Positions 8,257-16,727 of a stretch of 64,000 nt of DNA are shown here, piece after piece. Position 1 is the stretch's first letter. The number at the start of each line of letters is the position of its first letter. The notes below the pieces were generated by a model. That model was given only the letters and a program-made list of their open reading frames with translations, was not told the origin of the DNA and did not search any database. Both the position numbers and the translations under genes were made by a program. Source of the DNA: Tateyamaria sp. Alg231-49 (GTDB lineage: Bacteria; Pseudomonadota; Alphaproteobacteria; Rhodobacterales; Rhodobacteraceae); assembly GCF_900143535.1 (NCBI RefSeq), contig NZ_FRFA01000008.1, positions 154,936-218,935 on the forward strand, given 5' to 3'.

Positions 8257-9456
8257 ATGAAAAAATTCATGATGGCCACAGCGGCCACGGCACTGATGGC
8301 AGGTTCTGCCTTTGCCGACGGTCACCAAGCGGATGTCAAAATCGGCATCATTCTGGGTTTCACCGGCCCCATTGAATCGCTGACGCCTTCCATGGCCGAT
8401 GGCGCTGAGCTGGCGATGAAGGAAGTTACGGATTCCGGTTTGCTGCTCGACAGTGCAACCGTCACGCCTGTACGCGCAGATTCGACATGCATTGACGCAG
8501 GCGCGGCATCGGCTGCCGCCGAACGTCTTGTGACAGCCGACAAGGTAGATGGCATCATGGGCGCTGATTGCTCCGGCGTCACAGGCGCGATCCTGAACAA
8601 CGTGGCCGTGGCCAACGGTGTTGTGATGGTCTCGCCTTCCGCCACAAGCCCCGGCCTGTCGCACAACGACAACGAAGACAACGGCCTGTTCTTCCGTACG
8701 TCACCTTCTGACGCGCGCCAAGGCGTTGTGATCACCGAACTGCTTATGGATCAGGGCATCAAAGAAGTCGCCGTGACCTACACCAACAACGACTATGGCA
8801 AGGGTCTGGCTGACAGCTTCCAGGCCGCGTTTGAGGCCGCAGGCGGTACTGTGACGATCAACGCAGCACACGAAGATGGGAAAGCCGACTATTCCGCGGA
8901 AGTTGGCGCGCTGGCATCAGCAGGCGGTGAACGTCTTGTCGTCGCAGGCTACGTTGACCAAGGCGGGTCGGGCATCGTGCGCGCAGCACTTGATTCCGGT
9001 GCCTTTGACACATTCCACTTCCCAGACGGTATGGTCTCTGCGGCACTGCTGGAAAACTTTGGCACTGAAATCAACGGCTCCTCGGGTGCACACCCCAGCC
9101 CGTCTGAAGAGCTTTCTACAGCATTTGCCGATCACGTTGGCGGTGCCTTTGACAGTTCTTCGCCCTTCACACCAGAAAGCTATGATGCAGCAGCGCTGAT
9201 CATGTTGGCGATGCAGGCGGCTGGCTCCAAAGACAGCAATGACTACAAAGAGCACGTTATGAACGTCGCCAATGCGCCGGGTGAAGAGATTGGCGTGGGC
9301 GAGTTGGCCAAAGCGCTGCAAATCCTCAAGGATGGCGGCGACATCGACTATGTTGGTGCCACAGGCGTCGAACTGGTCGGACCGGGTGAGGCCGCGGGCA
9401 ACTACCGCGAAATCAACTATGACGGCGGTGTGGACAACACGGTCGGCTTCCGCTGA
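8257..9456 (+). CDS. ABC importer substrate-binding protein, branched-chain amino acid (LivK) type
   Basis: A 399-residue periplasmic binding protein of the Leu/Ile/Val family. A Sec signal (MKKFMMATAATALMAGSAFADG) is followed by DVKIGIILGFTGPIESL and the paired lobes typical of the type-I fold, including VNVTYTN-like YTNNDYGKGLADSFQAAFE. AAGGGAG precedes the ATG. It heads a unit with two ATPases and two permeases. A strong hairpin sits just after its stop, which fits the higher expression usually needed for the binding protein. The ligand cannot be told from the sequence; amides, urea-like compounds and amino acids are all possible for this family. Confidence 0.93.
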   Translation: MKKFMMATAATALMAGSAFADGHQADVKIGIILGFTGPIESLTPSMADGAELAMKEVTDSGLLLDSATVTPVRADSTCIDAGAASAAAERLVTADKVDGIMGADCSGVTGAILNNVAVANGVVMVSPSATSPGLSHNDNEDNGLFFRTSPSDARQGVVITELLMDQGIKEVAVTYTNNDYGKGLADSFQAAFEAAGGTVTINAAHEDGKADYSAEVGALASAGGERLVVAGYVDQGGSGIVRAALDSGAFDTFHFPDGMVSAALLENFGTEINGSSGAHPSPSEELSTAFADHVGGAFDSSSPFTPESYDAAALIMLAMQAAGSKDSNDYKEHVMNVANAPGEEIGVGELAKALQILKDGGDIDYVGATGVELVGPGEAAGNYREINYDGGVDNTVGFR

Positions 9457-9479
9457 TCCGTTCTGCATGTACAAACAAG

Positions 9480-9507
9480 ACAGCCCGAGGCGCAATCCTC
9501 GGGCTGT
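9480..9507 (+). terminator. Intercistronic hairpin after the binding-protein gene
   Basis: An 11-bp perfect stem (ACAGCCCGAGG / CCTCGGGCTGT) closes on a 6-base loop and is followed only by TTTC. It may terminate part of the transcription or stabilise the binding-protein mRNA, so that downstream ATPase and permease genes are made in smaller amounts. Confidence 0.75.
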
Positions 9508-9551
9508 TTCAGCATCTTAAAGGCCGCTCTTAACGTGATACGGGGACTGAT

Positions 9552-10334
9552 ATGATCGTCGTTGACGACCTGCACAAACACTTCGGCGGATTTCACGCCG
9601 TGGACGGTGCGTCGCTGAAAATCGAACCGGGATCAATCACCGGATTGATTGGCCCAAACGGTGCAGGAAAAACAACTCTTTTCAATGTGATCGCGGGCGT
9701 TCTTCCACCAACGTCAGGTCGCGTGACCATGGACGGTGAGGACATCACCGGCCTGCCGCCGCATACCCTGTTTCACAAGGGCCTGCTGCGCACCTTCCAG
9801 ATCGCGCAAGAGTTTTCGTCCATGACCTGCCGTGAAAACCTGATGATGGTGCCCGCTGCACAATCGGGTGAGACACTGTGGAACACGTGGTTCGGGCGCA
9901 AGCGCATCGCAAACGAGGAACGCGCACTGGCCGCCAAGGCCGACGAAGTGCTGGAGTTTCTGACAGTCGAACATTTGGCCGATCACAAAGCCGGACAAGT
10001 TTCGGGCGGGCAGAAAAAGCTGCTGGAGCTGGGGCGCACCATGATGGTGGACGCCAAGATCGTGTTTCTGGACGAGGTCGGCGCGGGCGTAAACCGCACC
10101 CTGCTCAACACCATTGGCGATGCGATCCTGCGGCTGAACCAAGAGCGAAATTATACTTTTGTCGTGATTGAACACGATATGGATTTCATCGGCAAGATTT
10201 GTGACCCCGTCATATGTATGGCTGAGGGCCGTGTGCTGGCCGAAGGAACGCTGGCCGAGATCAAGGCCAATGAGCAGGTGATCGAGGCCTATCTTGGCAC
10301 CGGTCTCAAGAACAAAGACAAGGTGGGCGCATGA
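9552..10334 (+). CDS. livG: ABC importer ATPase, LivG type
   Basis: A 260-residue ATP-binding subunit. It has Walker A GPNGAGKTT (34-42), the ABC signature SGGQ (151-154), Walker B IVFLDE (170-175) and the switch His H208 (IEHDM). The usual proline after Walker B (DEP) is replaced by valine (DEVGAGVN), but the catalytic Glu is kept. The AGVN and the C-terminal EAYLG box (EAYLGTG) are typical of LivG rather than LivF. It works with the second ATPase encoded downstream at the cytoplasmic face of the LivH/LivM permease pair. Confidence 0.93.
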   Translation: MIVVDDLHKHFGGFHAVDGASLKIEPGSITGLIGPNGAGKTTLFNVIAGVLPPTSGRVTMDGEDITGLPPHTLFHKGLLRTFQIAQEFSSMTCRENLMMVPAAQSGETLWNTWFGRKRIANEERALAAKADEVLEFLTVEHLADHKAGQVSGGQKKLLELGRTMMVDAKIVFLDEVGAGVNRTLLNTIGDAILRLNQERNYTFVVIEHDMDFIGKICDPVICMAEGRVLAEGTLAEIKANEQVIEAYLGTGLKNKDKVGA

Positions 10335-10367
10335 TCTTGTTTCGAATTGGCAAAGCCAATCCGACGC

Positions 10368-10385
10368 GTGGGGGCCAACCCCCAC
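10368..10385. repeat. GC-rich hairpin between the two ATPase genes
   Basis: GTGGGGG and CCCCCAC pair perfectly around a CCAA loop and are followed by ACCCCCG. There is no T-run. Similar short G/C hairpins followed by ACCC-like text occur at 48841, suggesting a recurring intergenic element. Confidence 0.5.
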
Positions 10386-10427
10386 ACCCCCGTGGTATTT
10401 CTGGTCAAGAGAAACAGGGAGGGCGCA

Positions 10428-11141
10428 ATGTCTGAGCCCTTTTTGATCGGTGACACGATGACCGGCGGCTATGGTGCGGGGCCGGACATTCTACATGACT
10501 GCACGGTGGCTGTGGAACCCGGCGAAATTGCGGTGATTGTCGGCCCCAACGGGGCGGGTAAATCGACGGCGATGAAGGCAGTGTTTGGGATGCTGGACGT
10601 ACGCCAAGGCTCGGTGCGCCTTGATGGCGAGGACATCACGGACCTGTCCCCGCAAGATCGTGTGGCCAAGGGCATGGGCTTTGTGCCTCAGACCTCCAAC
10701 ATCTTCACCTCGATGACAGTCGAGGAGAACCTTGAGATGGGTGCCTTTATCCGGCTCGATGATTTTTCCGGCACCATGGCGCAGGTCTATGATCTGTTCC
10801 CGATCCTGAAAGAGAAACGCTATCAGGCGGCGGGTGAATTGTCGGGCGGTCAGCGACAGCAGGTGGCCGTGGGCCGTGCACTGATGACCCAGCCCAAGGT
10901 GCTGATGTTGGATGAGCCGACGGCGGGTGTGTCGCCCATCGTCATGGACGAATTGTTTGACCGTATCATTGAAGTGGCGCGCACCGGCATTCCGATCCTG
11001 ATGGTAGAACAGAACGCCCGCCAAGCGCTTGAGATTGCAGACAAAGGCTATGTTTTGGTGCAGGGGCGCAATGCGTATACGGGGACGGGCAAGGAATTGC
11101 TGGCAGATCCTGAAGTGCGCAAGAGTTTCTTGGGGGGATGA
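10428..11141 (+). CDS. livF: ABC importer ATPase, LivF type
   Basis: A 237-residue ATP-binding subunit. It has Walker A GPNGAGKST (39-47), signature LSGGQ (138-142), Walker B VLMLDEP (158-164) with the family-typical TAGVSP, and the switch-region His replaced by Gln (VEQNARQ), as is usual for LivF. I start it at 10428, where AGGGAGG stands about 6 bases upstream; the longer frame beginning at 10347 would add 27 residues containing the intergenic hairpin. It pairs with LivG to power the permease. Confidence 0.93.
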   Translation: MSEPFLIGDTMTGGYGAGPDILHDCTVAVEPGEIAVIVGPNGAGKSTAMKAVFGMLDVRQGSVRLDGEDITDLSPQDRVAKGMGFVPQTSNIFTSMTVEENLEMGAFIRLDDFSGTMAQVYDLFPILKEKRYQAAGELSGGQRQQVAVGRALMTQPKVLMLDEPTAGVSPIVMDELFDRIIEVARTGIPILMVEQNARQALEIADKGYVLVQGRNAYTGTGKELLADPEVRKSFLGG

Positions 11142-11419
11142 GGATGATTTATACGCTAGTTGCTGCCGTCGTTGCCATTTTGCTGGTACTTTCAGGAGTG
11201 TTAAGGATCGTCATGGGCTTTGTTGTTGATGCGCAATTTGGTCAAAACCCCAAGTCAATCGCGCGATCCTTGGGAAACTACAAAAACACGGGTGAAGTCA
11301 TTGACCGAGGCTTAACACACTTTGCGCTTGGCGTGACGCTTGGCGGCCTCACATATATGAGCAAGTCACTGGCATTGATCACGCAAGCCTCAACTGACAC
11401 CTTCGAAGAGGGCTATTAA
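11138..11419 (+). CDS. Small membrane protein inside the ABC importer operon (93 aa)
   Basis: A 93-residue protein of unknown function wedged between livF (ATGA overlap, 4 bases) and livH (TAATG overlap, 1 base). One clear hydrophobic segment at about residues 4-30 is followed by a soluble middle with QNPKSIARSLGNYKNTGEVIDRG and a second moderately hydrophobic stretch (HFALGVTLGGLTYM). The tight coupling on both sides shows that it is translated with the transporter and may be an accessory subunit. A second ATG two codons in (11144) is an alternative start. I know no named family for it. Confidence 0.7.
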   Translation: MRMIYTLVAAVVAILLVLSGVLRIVMGFVVDAQFGQNPKSIARSLGNYKNTGEVIDRGLTHFALGVTLGGLTYMSKSLALITQASTDTFEEGY

Positions 11420-12429
11420 TGGACCTCCTCAACGCCTTTGTCGCCCTCTCCAACTTCGTTCTGATCCCGGCCATCGCCTATGGCTCGCAACTCGCCCTTG
11501 GCGCGCTGGGGGTCACCCTAATCTACGGCATCTTGCGCTTTTCCAACTTCGCCCATGGCGACACGATGGCGTTCGGCACGATGGCCACGATCCTCATCAC
11601 ATGGGGGTTTCAGGCCATAGGCATTAGCGCTGGCCCCCTGCCGACCGCCCTGCTCGCCCTGCCCTTTGGCATTGCGATCTGTGCGGGCCTTTTGCTGTTA
11701 ACCGACCGAACAGTGTACAAATTCTACCGCCAGCAAAAGGCCAAGCCGGTGATCTTCGTAATCGTCTCTCTTGGCGTCATGTTCATCATGAACGGGCTTG
11801 TCCGTTTTATCATCGGGCCCAATGACCAGCGCTTTGCGGATGGCGAACGCTTCATCATCTCGGTGCGCACGTTCAAGGAGATGACGGGCCTGCAAGAGGG
11901 GCTCGCCATCAAGACCACCCAAGGGATTACAGTGGTCACGGCCGTCATCGTAGTCGCAGCTCTGTTTTACTTCCTCAACCGCACGCGCACTGGCAAATCC
12001 ATGCGGGCCTATTCGGACAACGAGGACCTTGCGCTGCTCTCCGGCATCAACCCCGAACGCGTCGTGATGGTCACATGGTTGATCGTGGCCGCATTGGCGA
12101 CCATTGCGGGTGTGCTCTACGGACTGGACAAATCCTTCAAACCCTTCGTCTATTTTCAACTCCTCCTGCCCATCTTTGCCGCTGCTATCGTCGGCGGCCT
12201 CGGCTCTCCCATCGGGGCCATTGCCGGGGGATTCACCATCGCATTCAGCGAAGTCATGATCACCTACGCGTGGAAAAAGGTCGCCAATTACGCCCTCCCC
12301 GAGGCCATAGCGCCAGACGGCCTCGCGCAGCTTCTCTCAACCGACTACAAATTCGCGGTTAGCTTCGTAATCTTGCTGATCGTGCTTCTGTTCAAGCCGA
12401 CCGGCCTTTTCGCGGGGAAATCCGTATGA
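11419..12429 (+). CDS. livH: ABC importer permease, LivH type
   Basis: A 336-residue integral membrane protein with about eight hydrophobic helices. Family text includes LALGALGVTLIYGILRFSNFAHGD near the N-terminus and the coupling region TRTGKSMRAYSDNEDLALLSGIN, followed by IAGVLYGLD and the IVGGLGSPIGAIAGG loop. It forms the translocation pore with LivM. The start overlaps the preceding stop, and its own stop overlaps the livM start as ATGA. Confidence 0.92.
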   Translation: MDLLNAFVALSNFVLIPAIAYGSQLALGALGVTLIYGILRFSNFAHGDTMAFGTMATILITWGFQAIGISAGPLPTALLALPFGIAICAGLLLLTDRTVYKFYRQQKAKPVIFVIVSLGVMFIMNGLVRFIIGPNDQRFADGERFIISVRTFKEMTGLQEGLAIKTTQGITVVTAVIVVAALFYFLNRTRTGKSMRAYSDNEDLALLSGINPERVVMVTWLIVAALATIAGVLYGLDKSFKPFVYFQLLLPIFAAAIVGGLGSPIGAIAGGFTIAFSEVMITYAWKKVANYALPEAIAPDGLAQLLSTDYKFAVSFVILLIVLLFKPTGLFAGKSV

Positions 12430-13730
12430 GCGATCTCACACGCAATACCCTCTATTTTGCATTCGTCGCCCTTCTCATCATCGGGACCGGCTTTGTTCAA
12501 AGCTGGAACTCTGCCCTGTTTGTGCTGAATTTTGGGCTGATCAGCGCGATCATGGCGCTAGGGGTGAACCTGCAATGGGGCTTTGCGGGGCTGTTCAATG
12601 TCGGGATCATGGGTTTCGTTGCACTGGGCGGCCTTGCCACTGTGCTTGTGTCGATGCCCCCTGTGGGCGAGGCATGGGCCGCTGGCGGTATCCGCGTGAT
12701 CCTGTCCCTTGTCCTTGGAGCCGCCACGATCGTCGGCGCAATCCTTGCCTATGGCGCTTTGCCCAAGGGGCGGATGCGCGCAATTGGTATGATTGCCATC
12801 CTTGTTGTCGGTTTCTTCGTATACCGCGCGGTCTTTGATGGCGGCGTGCAGGCGGTAGAAGCGGTCAATCCCGCCAACGCAGGCTACCTTGGCGGCCTGA
12901 ATCTCCCCATCCTCATCGCATGGCCTGTGGGCGGACTTTTGGCGGCGGGCGCGGCGTGGGTCATCGGTAAAACAGCGCTTGGTTTGCGCTCGGATTACCT
13001 CGCTATCGCGACGCTCGGCATCGCCGAGATCATTATCGCCGTGATGAAGAACGAAGACTGGCTGGCGCGCGGTGTCAAAAATGTGGTCGGCCTGCCCCGA
13101 CCCGCACCTTACGAAATTGATCTTCAAAATGACCCCTCTTTCGTCGAACGCGCTGCGGGACTGGGTCTCGACCCCGTCACGGCTTCCACCCTCTGGGTTA
13201 AACTGATCTATGCTGGCTTGTTCTCTGTCGTCCTGATCGCCCTCTTTATTCTGGCTCAACGCGCACTCCACTCTCCGTGGGGCCGCATGATGCGCGCCAT
13301 CCGTGACAATGAGGTCGCGGCCGAAGCCATGGGCAAGGACGTCACCGCGCGCCACTTGCAGGTCTTCGTGCTTGGGTCTGCCATCTGCGGCATTGCGGGC
13401 GCGATGATGACAACGCTGGACGGCCAACTTACCCCCGGCAGCTATCAACCGCTGCGCTTTACCTTTCTTGTGTGGGTCATGGTGATCGTGGGTGGGTCTG
13501 GCAGCAACCTCGGCTCGGTGCTGGGTGGGTTCCTGATCTGGTGGCTCTGGGTGATGGTCGAACCAATTGGGCTTGGGCTGATGCAACTGATAACTTCAGG
13601 CATGGCCGAAGGTTATTGGTTGCGCGACCACCTGCTGGATTCAGCGGCGCACATGCGGTTGCTGACCATGGGATTTGTACTGATCCTCGTGCTGCGGTTT
13701 AGCCCACGGGGGCTGATCCCAGAGAGGTAG
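12426..13730 (+). CDS. livM: ABC importer permease, LivM type
   Basis: A 434-residue multi-spanning permease and partner of LivH. The N-terminal half shows ALGVNLQWGFAGLFNVGIMGF, a LivM hallmark. The coupling region is SPWGRMMRAIRDNEVAAEAMGKD, followed by GAMMTTLDGQLTPGSY and VIVGGSGSNLGSVLGGFL. It is longer than many LivM proteins because of extra hydrophobic segments between about residues 75 and 140. It closes the operon; no strong terminator follows directly. Confidence 0.92.
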   Translation: MSDLTRNTLYFAFVALLIIGTGFVQSWNSALFVLNFGLISAIMALGVNLQWGFAGLFNVGIMGFVALGGLATVLVSMPPVGEAWAAGGIRVILSLVLGAATIVGAILAYGALPKGRMRAIGMIAILVVGFFVYRAVFDGGVQAVEAVNPANAGYLGGLNLPILIAWPVGGLLAAGAAWVIGKTALGLRSDYLAIATLGIAEIIIAVMKNEDWLARGVKNVVGLPRPAPYEIDLQNDPSFVERAAGLGLDPVTASTLWVKLIYAGLFSVVLIALFILAQRALHSPWGRMMRAIRDNEVAAEAMGKDVTARHLQVFVLGSAICGIAGAMMTTLDGQLTPGSYQPLRFTFLVWVMVIVGGSGSNLGSVLGGFLIWWLWVMVEPIGLGLMQLITSGMAEGYWLRDHLLDSAAHMRLLTMGFVLILVLRFSPRGLIPER

Positions 13731-13852
13731 AAGAAAGTCCGCTCAGGGGCATACCCGTCGTTTAGAATACCTCTTTCGTCACGTTGCGTTTGTGTATTTG
13801 AATGTCGCCCCTGATGCTTCCAGGTTACTCATGCAGAACGAAGGAGACTGAT

Positions 13853-13918
13853 ATGAACCTATTGGCTCTTTGCGCCGTATACAGTGCCTTTGGCATGCTC
13901 CACCAAGGCTTGTCATAA
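13853..13918 (+). CDS. Tiny coupled ORF (21 aa) before the phospholipase-like gene
   Basis: The ATG at 13853 has AAGGAG 7 bases upstream, better than the site of the downstream gene. The 21-residue product MNLLALCAVYSAFGMLHQGLS is hydrophobic. Its TAA overlaps the next ATG as TAATG, so ribosomes finishing here could restart on the phospholipase-like gene. It may be a leader whose translation sets expression of that gene, or a small membrane peptide. Confidence 0.5.
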   Translation: MNLLALCAVYSAFGMLHQGLS

Positions 13919-14481
13919 TGGCTCGCCTTGACCTGATCACCCTCGCAATTCTGATTGGCACGGGTGCGGCGAAGGCTGAAGACTGGTCCGACCAGATCTC
14001 CCGCGCTGTCGAAATGCCCGCGCATCGTTGGTTGGCTGAGCAACGCGCGGAGAGCGATGGTCCGACCCCGTTCACGACAGATGGATGCTCCGGGGGAATG
14101 TCCAGCCTCTGGACTTTCATGGCCGAACGTTACCCTGCATTTTCCGAAGCGCATGGTGGCGTACCACCTTGGGAAACCTGCTGTGTGACCCATGACCGGG
14201 CCTATCACGATGCTGGACCTGACCCGACACCTGGCGCCAGCTATGACGCGCGCCTTGCCGCGGACGAGGCTCTGCGTCAATGCGTACAAGGAACTGAAAG
14301 CGTTCGCGACAAGGTTCTGATCGAGGAGTACGGCTTGGATTCAGCGCAAGTGCGTGCTGCTTACGGTGCGATCTCCGAGTCTATGTTCCAAGCCGTGCGG
14401 CTGGGTGGCGGCCCGTGTACCGGTCTGCCTTGGCGATGGGGCTATGGGTACCCGCATTGCTGGACGCGCGTTGAAGACTAA
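13918..14481 (+). CDS. Secreted phospholipase A2-like protein
   Basis: A 187-residue protein with a short Sec signal (about residues 1-20, ending AAKA). The mature part holds TDGCSGG (54-60), resembling a calcium-binding loop, and WETCCVTHDRAYHDAG (85-100), which matches the CCxxHD active-site helix of phospholipase A2, with the candidate catalytic pair H92-D93. Six cysteines (57, 88, 89, 122, 167, 181) could form disulfides. The start at 13918 overlaps the TAA of the tiny upstream ORF; the in-frame start at 13870 has no ribosome site. A calcium-dependent lipase is the natural reading, but the sequence outside the motifs is unfamiliar. Confidence 0.65.
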   Translation: MARLDLITLAILIGTGAAKAEDWSDQISRAVEMPAHRWLAEQRAESDGPTPFTTDGCSGGMSSLWTFMAERYPAFSEAHGGVPPWETCCVTHDRAYHDAGPDPTPGASYDARLAADEALRQCVQGTESVRDKVLIEEYGLDSAQVRAAYGAISESMFQAVRLGGGPCTGLPWRWGYGYPHCWTRVED

Positions 14482-14951
14482 GGCGGCGCAAGCTTTCCCA
14501 AGCACCGGCGGATGGCGATGAGCAACGCCTGAGAAACGCACGGGCAAGGTGACAAAGGCGCAGAAAAATCTGCTGTCCAAAAGCCGCACGAAATCAAATG
14601 CCCTGTAGATTCAGCGTATGAGAAGATTGGGCACAGATGTTCCGTTTATGTAAGAACCTTCCGTTCTCCCACCTGAGCGGAATGGGAGACATCATGGAAG
14701 GGAATGTTTATCGGCAGCGGTTGAGCGCTTTTGTTGGTCGTTGGATAGTTCGACTAACGCCGCTCTACTGTTTGGCGCGTACTCGACCCTGACTTTGCCT
14801 ATGCACTTGCCTTTTGGGCTGTAAATGCAGGTCGTATCACGGAATGCGAACGCAGGACGTACTGGGCACTTTGGGATATGAACGGCAGCTCGCTTTTCTC
14901 TGCATGAACGTCCTCAAGGGGCTCAAGGCCGATATTCAAACCTTTCCTGTT
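14482..14951. other. Intergenic stretch between convergent genes
   Basis: A 470-base region after the phospholipase-like gene. I see only one small ORF with a ribosome site (listed separately) and no family-type protein. No T-rich terminator hairpin is obvious for either flanking gene. Confidence 0.4.
14694..14792 (+). CDS. Possible small ORF (32 aa) with hairpin over its ribosome site
   Basis: The ATG at 14694 follows GGGAG at 7 bases. The product is short and basic (MEGNVYRQRLSAFVGRW and so on), with no recognisable family. The ribosome site lies in the 3' arm of a hairpin (TCTCCCA at about 14665 pairing TGGGAGA at about 14683), so translation could be gated. It may equally be chance. Confidence 0.2.
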   Translation: MEGNVYRQRLSAFVGRWIVRLTPLYCLARTRP

Positions 14952-16496
14952 TCACCGCCCCTTGAACAACCCGCCCAAAATTCCGCGCACCATGCGGCGA
15001 CCCGTGGTGCCCGTCAGTTCCTTGACCACCATCTTTGTCATCTGCTCTCCAAATGTCGGATTGACCCGCGCAGGGCGCGAGGTTGACCGCGTGACGCCCT
15101 TGCCAGAATACCTGCGTGCAGCGTTGAATTCGCGCAGCATGGGAGTGTCAGCCTCTTCGGCCTCTTCCTCAGATTTTGCGGCCTCAGCCGCAGCTTTTTC
15201 AGCGCGTTCCTTGAGGATTTCGAAGGCTGAAGTACGATCCAGCGTTTCATCATACTTTCCGGCCATATCGCTGGCCACCATGACCTCTGCCCGCTCGGCC
15301 ACGCTGAGAGGCCCAAGTTGCGAAGATGGCGGGCGGATCAACGTTCGCTCGACGACCCCCGGAATACCCTTTTTCATCAGCATCGACGTCACCGCCTCGC
15401 CCACTCCAACCTCGCGGATCGCCTCTTCGGTGGAAAAGCGCGGGTTCTCGCGATAGGTTTCCGCCGCCAGTTTCAACTGTTTGCGGTCCTTAGCTGTAAA
15501 GGCGCGCAGGGCATGCTGGATACGGTTGCCAAGCTGCCCAAGGATATCCTCGGGCACGTCCGACGGGTTTTGCGTGATGAAATACACCCCCACCCCCTTG
15601 GAGCGGATCAGGCGGGCCACCTGCTCCACCTTGTCCACGAGCGCTTTGGGGGCATCATCGAACAGCAGATGCGCCTCATCAAAGAAGAAAACCAGCTTGG
15701 GTTTATCGGGGTCTCCGACTTCGGGCAGCTCTTCGAAGAGTTCGGACAGCAGCCACAACAGGAACGTCGCGTAGAGGCCCGGCGCCTGCATCAGCTTGTC
15801 CGAGGCGAGGATGTTGATGCGCCCCTTTCCGTTCGCATCGGTGCGCATCAGATCCGCCAGTTCCAGTGCCGGTTCGCCAAACAGACCTGCCCCGCCCTGA
15901 TTTTCCAGAACCAAGAGGCGCCGTTGGATCGCACCGATGGACGCACTGGACACATTGCCATAGCGCAAAGACAACGTTTTGCTGTTTTCACCGATCCAAA
16001 CCAGCAATGCCTGCAAATCCTTAAGATCAAGCAGCGGCATCCCTTCTTCGTCCGAGAGGCGGAAGGCGATGTTCAGGATGCCCTCTTGCGCCTCGGTCAA
16101 TTCAAGCAGCCGCGCCAGCAGAAGCGGCCCCATCTCGGACACGGTCGTGCGCACGGGGTGGCCCTGATCGCCGAACAAATCCCAGAACGTCACTGGGCAC
16201 GCGTGATAGGTAAAGTCCTTGAACCCTATCTTTTCGGCACGGCTCATGAACGGTTCGTGCAACTTGTGATCCGCAGTGCCGGATTTGGCGAGGCCTGATA
16301 GATCGCCTTTGACGTCCGACAGGAACACCGGGACGCCTGCATTTGAGAAACCTTCGGCCAGGATCTGCAAGGTAACTGTTTTGCCGGTGCCCGTCGCTCC
16401 TGCCACCAGCCCATGTCGATTGGCATACCCAAGGGACAGTCCTTGTGGTTCGGCATAGTCGGCACCGCCCCCGCCGATAAAAATGTCTTTGCTCAT
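14952..16496 (-). CDS. HerA-type ATPase, DUF853 (YjgR-like)
   Basis: A 514-residue FtsK/HerA-superfamily ATPase. It opens [19 protein letters not shown], with Walker A GATGTGKT at about residues 33-40, SDVKGDLSG shortly after, Walker [17 protein letters not shown] near residue 290, and the arginine-finger region [30 protein letters not shown]. The C-terminus has a charged helical segment rich in Ala/Glu. This matches bacterial YjgR-type proteins whose cellular role is not established. The ATG at 16496 fits the family start; the frame from 16538 adds 14 residues. Confidence 0.88.
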   Translation of the reverse strand: MSKDIFIGGGGADYAEPQGLSLGYANRHGLVAGATGTGKTVTLQILAEGFSNAGVPVFLSDVKGDLSGLAKSGTADHKLHEPFMSRAEKIGFKDFTYHACPVTFWDLFGDQGHPVRTTVSEMGPLLLARLLELTEAQEGILNIAFRLSDEEGMPLLDLKDLQALLVWIGENSKTLSLRYGNVSSASIGAIQRRLLVLENQGGAGLFGEPALELADLMRTDANGKGRINILASDKLMQAPGLYATFLLWLLSELFEELPEVGDPDKPKLVFFFDEAHLLFDDAPKALVDKVEQVARLIRSKGVGVYFITQNPSDVPEDILGQLGNRIQHALRAFTAKDRKQLKLAAETYRENPRFSTEEAIREVGVGEAVTSMLMKKGIPGVVERTLIRPPSSQLGPLSVAERAEVMVASDMAGKYDETLDRTSAFEILKERAEKAAAEAAKSEEEAEEADTPMLREFNAARRYSGKGVTRSTSRPARVNPTFGEQMTKMVVKELTGTTGRRMVRGILGGLFKGR

Positions 16497-16569
16497 CCTC
16501 GTTAACCTTTTGTCCATGGGCCTCTTCGGAGGGACCATACAAAGTTAATACTTGGGTGCCATAGTGTTT

Positions 16570-16648
16570 TTGTTCCCGCCTAATGTCCTCCTGGTGCGGA
16601 ACACTTCCTCCCTGTCAGACTGGCCGCGCCTTGTGCGCGGCCTTTTTT
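16570..16648 (+). ncRNA. Candidate small RNA with CCUCC motifs and a strong terminator
   Basis: No ORF explains this plus-strand stretch, yet it ends in a textbook terminator. Just before the terminator are TCCTCCTGG (about 16584) and TTCCTCCCTG (about 16606), C/U-rich boxes complementary to Shine-Dalgarno sequences. This resembles the CCUCCUCCC-carrying stress small RNAs known from Rhodobacter and other alphaproteobacteria. The 5' end is a guess, and I could not find a clear promoter. Confidence 0.4.
16622..16648 (+). terminator. Rho-independent terminator
   Basis: An 8-bp perfect stem, GGCCGCGC (16622-16629) and GCGCGGCC (16635-16642), with a 5-base loop, is followed by six T residues. No plus-strand gene ends nearby, so it most likely closes a small RNA. 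Confidence 0.85.
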
Positions 16649-16692
16649 GGGTCGCCGCACGCACTAGACACAAAAACGATTCATAAAGGCTG

Positions 16693-16721
16693 TTGACCAG
16701 CGCGTGACGCTTTCGTAACGT
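16693..16721 (+). promoter_or_regulatory. Sigma-70-type promoter of a second candidate small RNA
   Basis: TTGACC (16693-16698), a 17-base spacer and TAACGT (16716-16721) make a reasonable housekeeping promoter. The predicted start is near 16728, and a terminator lies 50-70 bases downstream with no ORF in between. Confidence 0.5.
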
Positions 16722-16727
16722 TCGCGC

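Noticed and set aside
12558..13586. 342-residue open frame on the minus strand across livM
   Set aside because: It mirrors the livM coding frame, has no ribosome site and is full of His, Asp and Arg typical of antisense shadows.
15318..16298. 326-residue plus-strand open frame across the HerA-type ATPase gene
   Set aside because: Opposite strand of a well-supported ATPase with Walker motifs; no ribosome site or family.
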